Made by a program: the position numbers and the translations under genes
Shown here: one piece after another, positions 21,191 to 32,722 of the stretch
How the letters are laid out: each line of letters begins with the position of its first letter
How positions within the stretch are numbered: position 1 is the first letter of the stretch
Notes under the pieces: generated by a model
Database searches by the model: none
Seen by the model: only the letters and a program-made list of their open reading frames with translations
Told to the model about the DNA's origin: nothing
NCBI GenBank assembly: GCA_963576735.1
Contig: OY755177.1
Span: 2,666,001 to 2,730,000, forward strand
Reading direction: 5' to 3'
Length of the DNA stretch: 64,000 nucleotides
DNA from: Bedellia somnulentella
Taxonomy: Eukaryota > Arthropoda > Insecta > Lepidoptera > Bedelliidae

Positions 21191-22696
21191 TTCATTGGGG
21201 ATGTCATTGTCCGTCCGATTTACTTCTCCGGTTCAATTATTCACTTGATATTCGGATTTGTTTGTACGGTTGTCGAATCTTGCTTATAAATGTGTTTACC
21301 TCGGAGAAAAAGAAAAGAGACGTTCCTGCGGTTCAAGTAAAGAAATTACGACTAGTCTGAATGTAATGTCTTCTTCGTTTAAAATACTAAGCAGCTCGCA
21401 TATTTCTACGTAAGACGTAGAAGCATGTCGTGGAGGAAATTTTATTTATGTAAATATTTCACCTAAAGTTATAACAAATTGTAAGCTTTTAGTACCCTGT
21501 AGCTTTTCTTCCTAGCACTATTAAGTATGTATTGTATTTGAATTCCATCATCACTTATTTGTATTGATGTAGGCCCGTCCATATATCCTCAACAACATTT
21601 AGCATCTTGCTCTTACCTAATTTTGTTCTGAGTTTTGTTATTTACAGTGCATCCTTCAATTACTAAGAGTAGAAGAAACGTTTCGCAAAAATAAATTATT
21701 TAACGTTAGCAGAATAAATAGTTACATTCCTTTCCGAGCGACACAAATAGAAACGGGCAAACAAGAAACAAAAATTCAATTAAGCTTTAATTCCAAGGCA
21801 ACATTTCCCAACTTTATATGAAAATTCTCTTTGGAAAAATTCTTACAAGTATAAATATTTAAACAGAAACTTCCCCTAGAACTAGCGAAGAACTGTTACT
21901 CTCTTTTTATTATTCACTAAAGAGCGTTCTTCCAACTTGCTCCAGAGTACGCTAACTAAAACTGGAACTCGAAAGAGTATTTTCGAGAACTCCAGAGTAA
22001 CATAGGTTCAGCGATTTGAGGTCGATTCCGAATATGCGAATTCCGTGTGTTCGAAAACTCGAAATTCGGTAGCTGAAATCTTCGTAAGCAACACTTTCTT
22101 TTCAGTTTATAAGTCGAAATCTCAGATCTTATGAAACAATTCGTATAAAGCGGTTTGGAACTATTGAAATCTTTCTAGCATGTTACTTCATACTAGCGAG
22201 TATATTTCTAAAACGGAAAAGACGAAGAGAAAAGATTTATGTCTTAAATACTATTTCAGACCAATGTTGTTTGGTTTTCTGTAGATTTAACAATTTATTA
22301 TTTTTCGTGTGTCTTAGGGAATCTTTCACAGTAGATGCGATTTAAGCCCATCTCAAAATATCCTTGCTTGCATTTTTTGAAGCTTATAATAAAACGCAGC
22401 CGACTCTTTTGATTGATACTTAACATGAAGACACGAAGAAGAACCATCATAAGTTTTCTAGTTTAAGTTAGGTAGACAATATCGACTGAAACTAAACTCG
22501 ATCCAAACAAAACTCAAATAGTTCCAAGCTATTTTTTGTATGATAGTAATTAGTTGCCCAAAACAAATCAAAATAAGTCAAAACTCTTATGATAATGTTT
22601 CAGACATTAGCTTGGGAGTTGCGATTACAATACTACCACAATCCACAACTATATTTCGATTCATAACAAGTATGATAAAAAGCAAATTGTAGATAC
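21191..22696. other. Unassigned single-copy-looking region
   Basis: 1.5 kb without a recognised repeat. 21920-22140 is complex in sequence (aactccagagta, gaattccgtgtgttcg). No open frame of note. Confidence 0.45.
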
Positions 22697-22862
22697 CAGT
22701 GCTCAAAAAGGCAGGCTTCCGAAGTATGAAGAATAAAAGAGCATGTATGAAAAGATTGATGGATGTAGACGAAGCTAGAGGGGTTTGCCAGGATCGTACG
22801 AAGTGGCGATCGATCTGCCTACCCCAATGGGAATTAACGGCGTGAGTATATGTATGTATGTA
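22697..22862 (+). mobile_element. LINE B 3' end with native tail
   Basis: Encodes the LINE B C-terminal block (KRACMKR-like, then ARG-CQDRTKW-like) followed by ctaccccaatgggaattaac and the tail ggcgtgagtatatgtatg. The tail matches that of SINE A and is the best reference for that comparison. Confidence 0.8.
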
Positions 22863-23361
22863 AAATACCACTTTATAAGGAGCCACCACATACATAAGCG
22901 CCATAAGTTAGTTGTGATATGCACGGTTATGTACGTACAAGTTTAAAACAATGCCTTAGAACTTGGCTGCCGGTATTTAATTAAGCCGGCTCTAAATTTT
23001 GGTGGAAATTAACACGATAACAATCCCTGTATACGCTTTGGGGCTCCGTTACTAAAGTATGCTGTTTTGTCTGTAATTTCACGTATTAAATTCTATAATT
23101 CTTGTTGGGTGGGCGTTTGATGGTGTTGTGTTTACAGTTGGGCCCCTCCCAAGGTTTCAAGGTGTAGGTTTAAATAATTTCAAGAAAATACATTATTATA
23201 TTCCCACAAACCACTTTTAAGGTTCCTTACATCTAACTTCCTTCCGACAGTTGAAATATTCTTATTATGTTATAAGTCAGTCAATTTAAAAATCCTTATA
23301 CACGATCGGTTTCCGACCACCGACCATCGTGTTCTTGGTTGAGTTGATATAAAATAAAAAT
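22863..23361. other. Unassigned spacer
   Basis: No gene or repeat recognised. Confidence 0.5.
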
Positions 23362-23414
23362 GGACCCACCGGAAGAAATAGAGTAGTGCTATTCTAAGCC
23401 GACACTGCACAGCA
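23362..23414 (-). mobile_element. SINE A head fragment
   Basis: Only the head (cacccaccggaagaaa to gacactgcacagca) is present, next to a longer copy at 23441. Confidence 0.75.
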
Positions 23415-23440
23415 ACCGTTTATTATTTCACCGTCACATA

Positions 23441-23662
23441 ACATACATATACTCACGGCTATAGATCCCTAGAAGGGGTAGTCAGAGCTAAGGAATTAAA
23501 AATTTCTCAGCCACTTTTTGAAATTTTAGTGGGGAAAAGATGGTAATATAAAGGTTGTTTGGGATAGGTGTCCAACCGCATCGCCCAAAAATCCTTTAGC
23601 CTCTTACGTACACCCACCGGAAAAAATTGGGTAGTGCTATTCTAAGCCGGCACTACACGGCC
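23441..23662 (-). mobile_element. SINE A
   Basis: Tail aacatacatatactcacggc and head gccggcactacacggc. Deleted for about 20 bases between the gatg and cgcctct blocks. Confidence 0.85.
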
Positions 23663-24086
23663 GTACACCGTCTAATAAATAATTTATTCTATCGCACTCT
23701 TTTGATAGCCATGGGTCGAATTGGCTGAAAAATTGGTATATTTATACCAATCCTAAAGGTGTTATTATCCACTATGATATTCGATCATCTTGACGTTTAA
23801 ACTATATAGCTACTTCAGTAAAATTGTTGAATGTTTGTATTTTTAGCTTGGCTCGTTCCGCTCGTATTGATGAGTGCTGACTGAGGAGTCAAATGAAGGG
23901 TCATTCGCAGTTCTATATTTAGGACAATATTGGATGCGTTGACTACTTATGTCACGTGCTATTTTAGGTAGGATTGTACTTGGATGATGATTGTGAACGG
24001 TTTGGCGAATGTGAGGTGGTTTTGTTGGGTATGCTTGTGGAATCTAGTATTATATTTTTATTTCTTTTTTAGTCTTGTCCAGTTAA
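23663..24086. other. Unassigned spacer
   Basis: No gene or repeat recognised. Confidence 0.5.
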
Positions 24087-24361
24087 CACATTGTCGTGTA
24101 GTGCTTACTGACTTAGAATGTCAGTTCTCCTTTCTACCCACGGCAGTCGTAAAAGGTGACTCAGGTTATAGGGCTTTTTAATTAGTTTTTGGGCGATGCG
24201 ACTGGCGACCCATCACCAACGTTAATTTATTCAAATTCAAATCATTTAATTATTTCTACCATCTTGTCCCCTATAAACTTTCAAATGTGGCTGAGGAGTT
24301 TCTAGCTCTGAAGCTCTGGCTACCCCTTTTTGAGATGTATGGCCTTGAGTATATTTATGTA
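24087..24361 (+). mobile_element. SINE A, second subfamily, diverged
   Basis: Head is gtcgtgtagtgcttactgac with gaatgtc instead of gaatagc, placing it in the subfamily of 28339 and 45399. Duplication tgtccagtta at 24077-24086 and 24362-24371. An AT-rich insert sits in the middle. Confidence 0.85.
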
Positions 24362-24448
24362 TGTCCAGTTAGCATCATCATTGTTCTTATAATATATTAA
24401 ATCCCAAATAGTCCGTTTCTTTTACATGAAACGTTTCAGGTTCATACA

Positions 24449-24700
24449 TTACATTACATACATACACTCACGTCATTATATCGGATTGGGGTACGCAGAG
24501 ACTATTGATCAAAATTTTCAAGTTCCTGGCAACGCTTTCGAGCTTCGTCTACATTTATCAAACTTTTCATACATTGCATTTTATTCTTCACTTTTCGAAA
24601 CTCTGCCTTTTAATCATTCTCCAATTTAATGAAAATGTGTCCTCCTTAGTCGTTCTCTACTGACATTTCCATCCCCACTGGCTCTAAACGATACACAGTA
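24449..24700 (-). mobile_element. LINE B 3' end, decayed
   Basis: Tail complement acatacatacactcacg, then ggggtacgcagagactattg, cttcgtctacatttat and ttttattcttcactttt blocks in LINE B order. Confidence 0.7.
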
Positions 24701-25097
24701 CTTACAAAATTTAATCTATAACGAATTCAATGTTACCACTTATCAAAGTATCTGATCTAGCCGATGATATTTAAAGTTTCCTAGTAGCGTTGCGACCTCT
24801 ATTCGAAGAAATGTTAATTGTCTTTAAAAGGTTATGTGCTAGCCTTTCATTTGAAACAGTTATAGTATCTGAGTGCCCTTATCTGTGAGTTGTAAGAATT
24901 ATTATGAAAATATAGATTTCAAGCTAGATATTACATAATGGTGTTCGTTGAAAAATACAAAGCCTTGTTAAATAACACCTTAAAATGTTCCTTGATTTTA
25001 TTCGATGTTCCGCGAGTTGAGTCTTTTTTTATCTGATGATCTGCGATTTAGTAATGACTGTGACTGGAGCATGGAGCACACATATAGTTGTGTACTT

Positions 25098-25212
25098 ATT
25101 TCATATTGAGGTAGGCAGAGACTGTCGGTTGCCACTCTGTACAATCCTAGCAAACCTCCAGCTTCATTTCCATTATCGATCCCTTCATACATACCCTTTT
25201 ATTTTTCTCTTA
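25098..25212 (-). mobile_element. LINE B 3' fragment
   Basis: Blocks ggtaggcagagactgtcgg, gtacaatcctagcaaacctc and ataccctttta match LINE B. Confidence 0.7.
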
Positions 25213-25415
25213 GTTAACGTGACTAAAGCTTAGTGTATAAAGAGGTTAGTAAAAGTAATGACGGGTGTAGTTCCAAGTACCGACCCGAGACTTTAAATCG
25301 TCTTTCTCGACTAGTTTCAACGTATTAATCGCTAAAGTCTATCGACTGGCTACTTGTACTACACCAGTGTGATGAACTGCACCATAACCTAATCATTTAT
25401 TCTATGTACATATTA

Positions 25416-25578
25416 GCCATGTGGGTTTCCTTACGATGTTTTCCCTCACCGTTAACAACCATGATAAATTAACCACACATATGACATAAGAAACGACAAA
25501 TTGGTTTAGGGCCGACCCGGCATTTGAACCCTCATCGTCTGCACGATACGCGTTCTACCTATGAGCTATCACGGCTGT
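25416..25578 (-). mobile_element. SINE K, 5' half
   Basis: Complement of the tRNA-like head (tttgaaccc B-box side, tatgagctatcacggc A-box side) and following body, as at 6923-7080. The 3' half is missing. Confidence 0.8.
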
Positions 25579-26154
25579 CGAAATTCTTATGAAATCCTTT
25601 TCGATAGTACGTAAAAATATCCAAACATTTATGTGCTTGTTACGAACCATTTCTCATCGTATTGTAAAAATATGTCTCACATTCGCGTCCCAACTCAGCC
25701 GGGGCATAAAAAATAATCCGAATATCAGAAAGGCTTAACCCTTCCGTCAGCGGAATCTCTGAAATAGCTAAAATGTACGCAAACAAATATTTCATTACAA
25801 AATGTCGGTTATTCGCGTTGCGTGCGTGCCTATAGCCTATGGCCCGAGTCGCGCTAATGGGTTAACAAGCTTACGAATTACAGTTATTTCGTTCGGGATT
25901 TGCCATTTATATTGCTATTTTTGTACATAGCTTTCGGTAGACTGGTGGCAAACGGTGAGCTGTATTTCGTGAATTAGGTTTATGTGGTTTCATCGGTAGT
26001 TTTGGAAAGCACGTTTTTGTATTGAAGGATTTAGTTGCTTAACCACCTAACGGGTTGCAGTTATACATCCCTTAAATATATATCAAATCTCTTGAAATTT
26101 CCACGGAGAAAATAACTGAAATTAAACAACTTTCCTATTTATACCTAAGTTTTT
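25579..26154. other. Unassigned spacer
   Basis: No gene or repeat recognised. Contains a GC-richer word cluster near 25815-25865 (gcgttgcgtgcgtgcc). Confidence 0.45.
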
Positions 26155-26260
26155 TTATCACCATTGGGTTAGGCAGAGACTATCGATTTGCGAGCAACTT
26201 TGCACGATCCTGAAAAATCTCTCTTGCTTTCCTCACATACATCATTTAAAAAAAAAAAGT
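26155..26260 (-). mobile_element. LINE B 3' fragment
   Basis: attgggttaggcagagacta followed by cgatcctgaaaaatctctct. Confidence 0.65.
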
Positions 26261-27078
26261 GTTCTATTCTTTTCACTTGCGGTTAAAATTCAACTACATT
26301 GGTCTAAATTGCAGTAAGTCGGATTCGCGAACTGAATTGATGATGTTTGATTGATAAAATATTATGAATGTTGTCCATGAGCTATACTACTAGCATTGCT
26401 GCTACCAGTAATCAATCAAATCTCCGGTAGGTATAGTGGCAATAATTGTAGTTCAAATAAATTTCAACTAAGATTTCTATTCAAGGTCTTATAACTTATT
26501 TATGCAATAAAATTTCCATAATTCAAAAACAGTGAATGTGTTTACGACTTCCCATTTTCCTTTCCGTTTCATTTTACAGCGTCCCAACTCATTAATGTTA
26601 TCATTAAAGGTTTAACGACAGTTAGTCGCCCAATACGGCTCGTTTCAGTTGTTTAATTGTAAGTCTACACGGAACTTTACGTTCGTTTGCAAACGTTCTA
26701 CGTTTTACTATTGGGGAAATATGTAGCAGAACTTATTTGATTTGGTATAATTTATAGTGCTTCATTGTACTTGCTTTGCAGCGAGTTTAAGTGATGAGAT
26801 AAAATATCTCTTTAGAATTATTGAATTGGTTTTATCTGTAAGCAAAAAGCAAAAGTATTATTATGATATTTAACGGTACATTTCAAAAATCTAAATCATC
26901 ATAATCAACAACCGAAATGGTTATCAAAGTTGTATAATACGCAAAGTTTGATGACAGGCATTTATGAAAAGTATTATGTGTACAAACCAAGTTTCATATA
27001 ATTACTACCTGCCCAAATGAAAACTAACAGTGTGAGTTTATGTACGTATCTTCCACTTTAAGTCTGGTCCAGGAGGTC
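26261..27078. other. Unassigned single-copy-looking region
   Basis: 26560-26720 is compositionally complex without repeat features. No open frame. Confidence 0.45.
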
Positions 27079-27689
27079 TAGTACAAGCGCTATTTTATCA
27101 ACACGATATATCGGTTAGAATCAGATGACAGTATACGATAACAATTCGGTATGCAAAGTTTTACTAAAGTGATGCTGATTACAAAACCATTTCGAGATAT
27201 TATGGTTATAAACAATATTTTATTGAAATTATATCAATTGAAGCTAAGATGACTATTATTTTATCAAAAAACTGTAACAGTGTTTGACCTTCAATGTTGT
27301 TTCAAAGACATACGGTTTTGCAGTTTATTAATAAAATATCGAAAATCATAGGTTTGTTTAGTATAATATCGTAATAATTTCATTTGACATCACAAATTCG
27401 TGATATGTTTTGCAATCAGCAACATTTTTATAAAACATTTCGCTTCATTTGCATGTCGCTACGTGACTTTATCGATCGATGACGTCATTAAGTACAAAAG
27501 TTGAACAATCTTCAAAAAATCATAACTATACAATTACTCATTTTAAATGGAAAATATTCAAATCAGTCTTTTATTTTCGTGTTTACTATCGAATAAAAAT
27601 ATTTAATAAATACCAAAAAAAACTTTGCATACCGAAAGAGATAGCCGTTTTATACCACGCGATATCTAGTTAAAAAGACGCTCGTACTA
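27079..27689. mobile_element. MITE family H, long copy
   Basis: Ends TAGTACAAGCGCTATTTTA at left and the near-inverse gacgctcgtacta at right. An inner inverted pair ggtatgcaaagtttt (about 27150) / aaaactttgcatacc (about 27620). Flanking TA suggests, without proving, a Tc1/mariner-type target. No coding capacity. Confidence 0.65.
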
Positions 27690-28011
27690 ACTACGGCTAT
27701 AGTTTTCACATATTCAAATGTTACTCACTGTGCATAGTTATATTCAAAAGAGAACCCAGTTAAACCTCGCCAACCCAATCGTGGCTTCGCTCACATCCAT
27801 CAGAGTATCTGATGCATTTTTAATATCTTCATCACGGAGCCGCACTAACAATTTCATACAATTTAATGTCGAGTCTGATACTGTAATTTTCACAGCGAGG
27901 TTCACTGTCCTGTTGTCTTTTTGGTGTGACGAATTTAGATAGCTGGTAGTTGTTTGTAATTTAGAGTAGCTGAGGATTTCTGTTTGTTTATAGATACAAT
28001 TTATTGGCAAA

Positions 28012-28235
28012 AAACAGGCGTCTGAAGTATAAAGAATAACATACATATACAAACATACTCACGGCTATAAATCCCTAGAAGTAGTAGCCAGAGCTAAGGA
28101 ATTAGAAATAAAGAATAAATGAGCATATATGAAAGGATTGATGGTTGTTATAAAAAGCTAGACAGGTTAGCCAGGATCTTTCAAAGTAATGTAATATTAA
28201 TCAATTGGCTCTGCCTACCCCAATGGGAAATATGG
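28012..28235 (+). mobile_element. LINE B 3' end split by SINE A
   Basis: LINE B parts are 28012-28039 (caggcgtctgaagtataaag) and 28119-28235 (gagcatatatgaaaggattg to tctgcctaccccaatggg). Confidence 0.8.
28040..28109 (-). mobile_element. SINE A, 5'-truncated, inside LINE B
   Basis: Only about 70 bases of tail and adjacent body, with a 9-bp duplication aaagaataa (28031-28039, 28110-28118): abortive reverse transcription into a LINE B copy. Confidence 0.88.
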
Positions 28236-28338
28236 ATATATTATTCGAAAGAATTAAAATGAGCGATATTATTCCTAAGGATGATTAAATACCATAATTA
28301 ACATTTCTTTGCTTATTATTTACGTAGCTTTCATAAAC

Positions 28339-28598
28339 GTGTGCCGTATAGTGCCGACTTAGAATGTCGCTACCCCTTTCTACCCACTGGTGTCGTAAGA
28401 GGCGACTACGGGTACGGGGGCTTTTTATTGGATTTTTGGGCGATGCGGTTGGAGACCTATCACCAAAAACCTTTATTTTACCATCTTTTCCCCACAAAAC
28501 TTCCAAAAGTGGCTGAGGAATTTATAATTCCTTAGCCCTGGCTACCCCTTCTAGGGAATTATAGCCGTGAGTATATGTATGTTATGTATGTATGTATG
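28339..28598 (+). mobile_element. SINE A, second subfamily
   Basis: Head gccgtatagtgccgacttag with gaatgtcgctacccc. Duplication tttcataaac / ttccataaac on both sides. Confidence 0.88.
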
Positions 28599-28975
28599 CT
28601 TCCATAAACATCGAAAAATATACCAATCAAAGAATTTCACGTACGGTTTAGTAGCTGCATATACTACAAATAGGGAATGTCGAGCAAAAGATTTAAAAAT
28701 TCATTTGATACAAGTATTTGATTTTATTTTTTACTCTCTATTTGAGTTGACTGGTCGAACAATGTTTGCTTTGAACAAACATAAATCTAACGTTTTGTTT
28801 GTCGACAGCCCGCATGCGTGAATCTTTAGGTACACATTTCAGAAAGTAAATAATTACGGTGGAGTTTTTCGATTTTACTTGTAACCAGGAATTTCGGAAG
28901 CAGTGCCACCTTTACTTATTTTATTATATTACACTGAAATAAACATCCAGAGATTTGAATTTGGTGATACCTGAG

Positions 28976-29130
28976 ACATTATGGGAAGTTGAAAAAAGAA
29001 AGGTGCTGAAATAAAGGACCAATAGTGATGGGTTGCCAACGAAATCATCCCTACCAGTGCTTTATAGGCCCCATCACTTAGTTGCCCCTTACGAAGGCCC
29101 CTGCCTCTAAGCCAAAGCCGAAATCATTTA
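28976..29130 (-). mobile_element. SINE A, strongly decayed
   Basis: Order of blocks gggaagttg, aataaagga, gtgatgggttgccaac, ggccccatcacttagttg matches SINE A at low identity. Confidence 0.55.
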
Positions 29131-29177
29131 GCGCATTCTTTATTTGTTAGGTAAGAATATAAGGTCTTTTAAGCCTA

Positions 29178-30115
29178 TGGAAACAGCAAAGATATACTGG
29201 CCAGTACACCCTGCTGTGTACCAACTTACAATTTGTATCTATGCTTAACGCGAAAAACATTTACACTCCGCGATGTAGGAATATGAGTGAGACGCTGCTA
29301 TGTGCGAGTGAGTCCGCAGTAGTGTGCGCTCTAACATGACTCCCACAGTACTCCCCTCCTAGTCGATACGACGATATCAAAGCTAGGAGATACCTATTAC
29401 CAATTACCAAATTCAGTGTGAGCAGTAAGGCCGGTGATTGCATGCCTGTAGATGCTCTGCTGAATGAATGGTGTAGTGAGGTAAGCGAGGAATAGAAGTT
29501 GCGGGTAAATCGAGAAATGTAGTAGAAGGAAGCGTGTGTTCTTATCGAGGGGTCACCACTGTGGAAACAGCAAAGATATACTGGCCAGTACACCCTGCTG
29601 TGTACCAACTTATAATTTGTATCTATGCTTAACTCGAAAAACATTTACACTCCGCGATGTAGGAATATGAGTGAGACGCTGCTATGTGCGTTTGAGTCCG
29701 CAGTAGTGTGCGCTCTAACATGACTCCCACAGTACTCCCCTCCTAGTCGATACGACGATATCAAAGCTAGGAGGTACCTATTACCAATTACCAAATTCAG
29801 TGTGAGCAGTAAGGCCGGTGATTGCATGCCTGTAGATGCTCTGCTGAATGAATGGTGTAGTGAGGTAAGCGAGGAATAGAAGTTGCGGGTAGATCGAGAA
29901 ATGTAGTAGAAGGAAGCGTGTGTTCTTATCGAGGGGTCACCACTGTGGAAACAGCAAAGATATACTGGCCAGTACACCCTGCTGTGTACCAACTTACAAT
30001 TTGTATCTATGCTTAACGCGAAAAACATTTACACTCCGCGATGTAGGAATATGAGTGAGACGCTGCTATGTGCGAGTGAGTCCGCAGTAGTGTGCGCTCT
30101 AACATGACTCCCACA
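29178..30115 (-). mobile_element. Miniature Ty3-like LTR element, LTR-int-LTR-int-LTR
   Basis: Three 170-bp direct repeats (29178-29347, 29562-29731, 29946-30115) with TG...CA ends alternate with two 214-bp internal segments, exact period 384. On the minus strand the LTR starts TGTGGGAGTC and ends GCTGTTTCCA. Each internal segment begins with primer site TGGTGACCCC (29933-29942), matching the end of tRNA-Trp, and ends in purine tract AGGAGGGGAG beside the next LTR. agcct occurs at 29172-29176 and 30116-30120 (one extra base at left). No protein is encoded; the 127-residue frames across the units are fortuitous. The tRNA-Trp site suggests a CsRn1-like Ty3 relative. Confidence 0.85.
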
Positions 30116-30959
30116 AGCCTTAATGATATATGACAGTATTTATTTCCATCAAACACAAGGTTTTATTACATAAAAGCTAATAAACTGTATGCCACTGGAA
30201 TGTATCTCAACATCAAGTTGTATTGTAGAACTTTATATAGCATCAGATTATTCAATTCCTAGAATTTATATAATAAGCGCAATTTGCTGCTTGATACAAT
30301 TTTCATCGATTTCGTTCAAGAACTCTTCACTCATTTTATTTAATGAAGATTTTCTGAATACAAATTTACCAGCCAGCTAGTTGTATCACTTTTGTAAAAT
30401 CACGACAAAGTAGAGTAATAAAATGAAACATTAACAAGGCAATTTCGCGTCGGTTGCGAAATGAACTAAGCGGTTTATTTTTCTTGTCGTAAATTAAATG
30501 ATAAGAAAGCAATTTTAATTTTGCATTCTTGCCAGCTTGGCACGTTTCATTGTGTCTGTGCTATCGGAGACGTTTCATGTTTTATACTAATATTTCCATA
30601 AAAAAAATAGAAATTAAATATGCTGTTTTTGCAATATATTATATATGTATATATACATGTTCGGGCAACATAGCTTAATACCAATCTCAGAATCTAAACG
30701 TCTCTTTAATCTGATGCTTAGAACATGCATTTAAATAAAAAGGTCTAAAACAACCCTTTTTGTTTTAATAATTTGTAGGCGCTCCAACCATTTTTCAAAT
30801 GGTCGATGAAATAGAGAATGAAAAATGAATGAAAAAATGAAAAATATTTATTTTTACACCAGCAATAACCAAAATAACAACAGTTTACATTACAAAGGTA
30901 CCTTTAGGTGATATTTGGTAATTAGGTGACGAAATTTTACAAGAATGTATTTAAAAAAA
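30116..30959. other. Unassigned spacer
   Basis: AT-rich; palindromic atatatgtatatatacat near 30640. No gene recognised. Confidence 0.5.
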
Positions 30960-31098
30960 CAAGCGTCCGCTTTTAGTCTGAAGAATAAAAAAAGTGAAGC
31001 TCTAGAGTTTTACCAGGATCGTACAAATTAGCGATCGATAGTATCTGCCTACTCCTATGTGAATTAATAGATTGAGTATAAGTATGTATGTGTATTTA
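30960..31098 (+). mobile_element. LINE B 3' end, decayed
   Basis: aagcgtccgcttttagtctg, ccaggatcgtacaaatta, tctgcctactcctatgtg and tail tgagtataagtatgtatg. Confidence 0.72.
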
Positions 31099-31295
31099 AG
31101 AATATACGATTAGTAGGTATATAAAGAAAAACAAAATAAAAATTCCTAGCTAAATTACATTTATAGTATTCGTTCCCGCTTCAATGACTCCCTTCTTATT
31201 TAGAGTCAATAAAAACGCTGCAAACTTTTGTTTTTTTTAAAGAAAATATATTTTGTTAGTCAAATGTAAAACCAGCTTACACGCAACTGAAGATC

Positions 31296-31420
31296 TAGTA
31301 CGAGCGCTATTTTATCGACACGATAACTGTTAGAATGAGATGACAGTATACGATATTAAGTGCGTAAGAGATGGCTGCTGTATACCACGCGAAATACAAT
31401 TAAAAGGCCGTTCGTGCTAG
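31296..31420. mobile_element. MITE family H, short copy
   Basis: tagtacgagcgctattttat at left and the imperfect inverse ggccgttcgtgcta at right, about 125 bp. The interior matches the outer parts of the 27079 copy. Confidence 0.65.
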
Positions 31421-32024
31421 CTATGTTTTGTAGAAAATTCCACCTGATAAGTTATGGTCGCACGCGTGTTACCTCAGACCTTTGAAACTTAATTAAAACT
31501 CGAATAAATTATATTAATCCCTCTTTTTTGACACTTCTCTTATTTCAATGTAATTTGTAGTTGCCGCATAGAATAATGGATTGTTATAACTTATTTATCG
31601 TCGACAGGTTTTGCAATTAATTTTCGTCGTATGTGAGGAATAGGTCAACGAAAGCTTTTTCTAGGTTTAACTTATACAAGTTAGCTTCAACAAATTTATA
31701 CAAAAACAACTTCTTTTTACAGACTTTCAATTTGCACACTTGTTAAAAATGTTATTTCCTTGAATAGTAAGAATTCAATAGGTAAATAAAAAAAAATTGT
31801 AACACATTAACATCTTACAGCAGAATCGGTTGGAATGCTTCGATCGATTTGATTCAACGTAGAGGGAGAAGGCGCAAACTATGCTATTTTTCAAACTATT
31901 TATATTAAGAAATACATTTTAAGGTTTTGCATTGCTGCTGTGAAATGTTAAGATATAAATTACACATGATATTTCATATTATAATATCTATACAGCGTTC
32001 TGTTTTTTTAATCTATCAAACATG
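31421..32024. other. Unassigned spacer
   Basis: AT-rich, no gene or repeat recognised. Confidence 0.5.
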
Positions 32025-32256
32025 ATTGTAGTACAATCAAAATTGAATTTCAATAGCGATCTACATTGTGCTTCCATGAAATAAAAACACTAAGCAATTT
32101 GGCAGACGGTTCCTAGTTTCAATATAGCCGGCCATCTATCGTGGATTGATAGGTCTCATGTGCCATACTGCACTAGCAGACTGCACTCGCCTACTGGAGG
32201 TTTTATGAAGTAATGAGAATGTTCAAGACAATAAGTATTGTCTATCTTATAATAAA

Positions 32257-32493
32257 GCTGTGTAGTGCTGGCTTAGAATTGCACTACCATTTAGGGTATT
32301 AGGGCTGTTTATAAAGATTTTTGTGCGATGCGGATCAACTTCCAGAAGGGCAAGCACGAGCCGTGTTTAAACTAGTTATCGCGTGGGATAAAGCAGCCAT
32401 CTCTTACGCACTTACTTAGTATCGTATACTGCCATCTCATTCTAACCGTTATCGTGACTACCCCTTTTGGGGATTCATAGCCGTGGGTATGTG
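32257..32493 (+). mobile_element. SINE A, internally deleted, carrying a MITE
   Basis: Head gctgtgtagtgctggcttag, jump from gcgatgcgg to caacttccagaag, then the MITE, then accccttttggggattcata. Confidence 0.78.
32350..32456. mobile_element. MITE family H, copy in SINE A
   Basis: Inverted relative to 31296-31420: gcacgagccgtgtttaaact, ccatctcttacgcactta, atcgtatactgccatctcat. Confidence 0.7.
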
Positions 32494-32722
32494 TAAATTT
32501 ATGTAAATAGTAAAATCTGTGTAGTGTGATCAAAATTGATATTCAATATCGACCTACACTGTACTTCCATAAAATAAAAACATCAAGTAAGTTGGCAGAC
32601 GGTTCCTTGTTTCAATATAGCCGGCCATTTATCATGGATTGACAGGTCTCATGTGCCATGCTGCACTAGCAGACTGCACTCGCCTACTGGAGGTTTATGA
32701 AGTAATGAGTTTGTTCCAGTTT

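Larger units (their letters stand above)
32025..32722. repeat. Local direct duplication of about 195 bp
   Basis: 32025-32225 and 32528-32722 match over gcagacggttcc, atatagccggccat, ctcatgtgccat and ctgcactcgcctactggagg, about 500 bases apart. The spacer holds a SINE A with a MITE inside. Confidence 0.85.

Noticed and set aside
22587..22904. 105-residue minus frame
   Set aside because: Antisense of a LINE B 3' end and its TATG tail.
29261..30028. Two tandem 127-residue frames that look like a duplicated gene
   Set aside because: They are the same antisense reading of the 384-bp LTR element units; no start context or protein family, and each frame crosses LTR and primer site.
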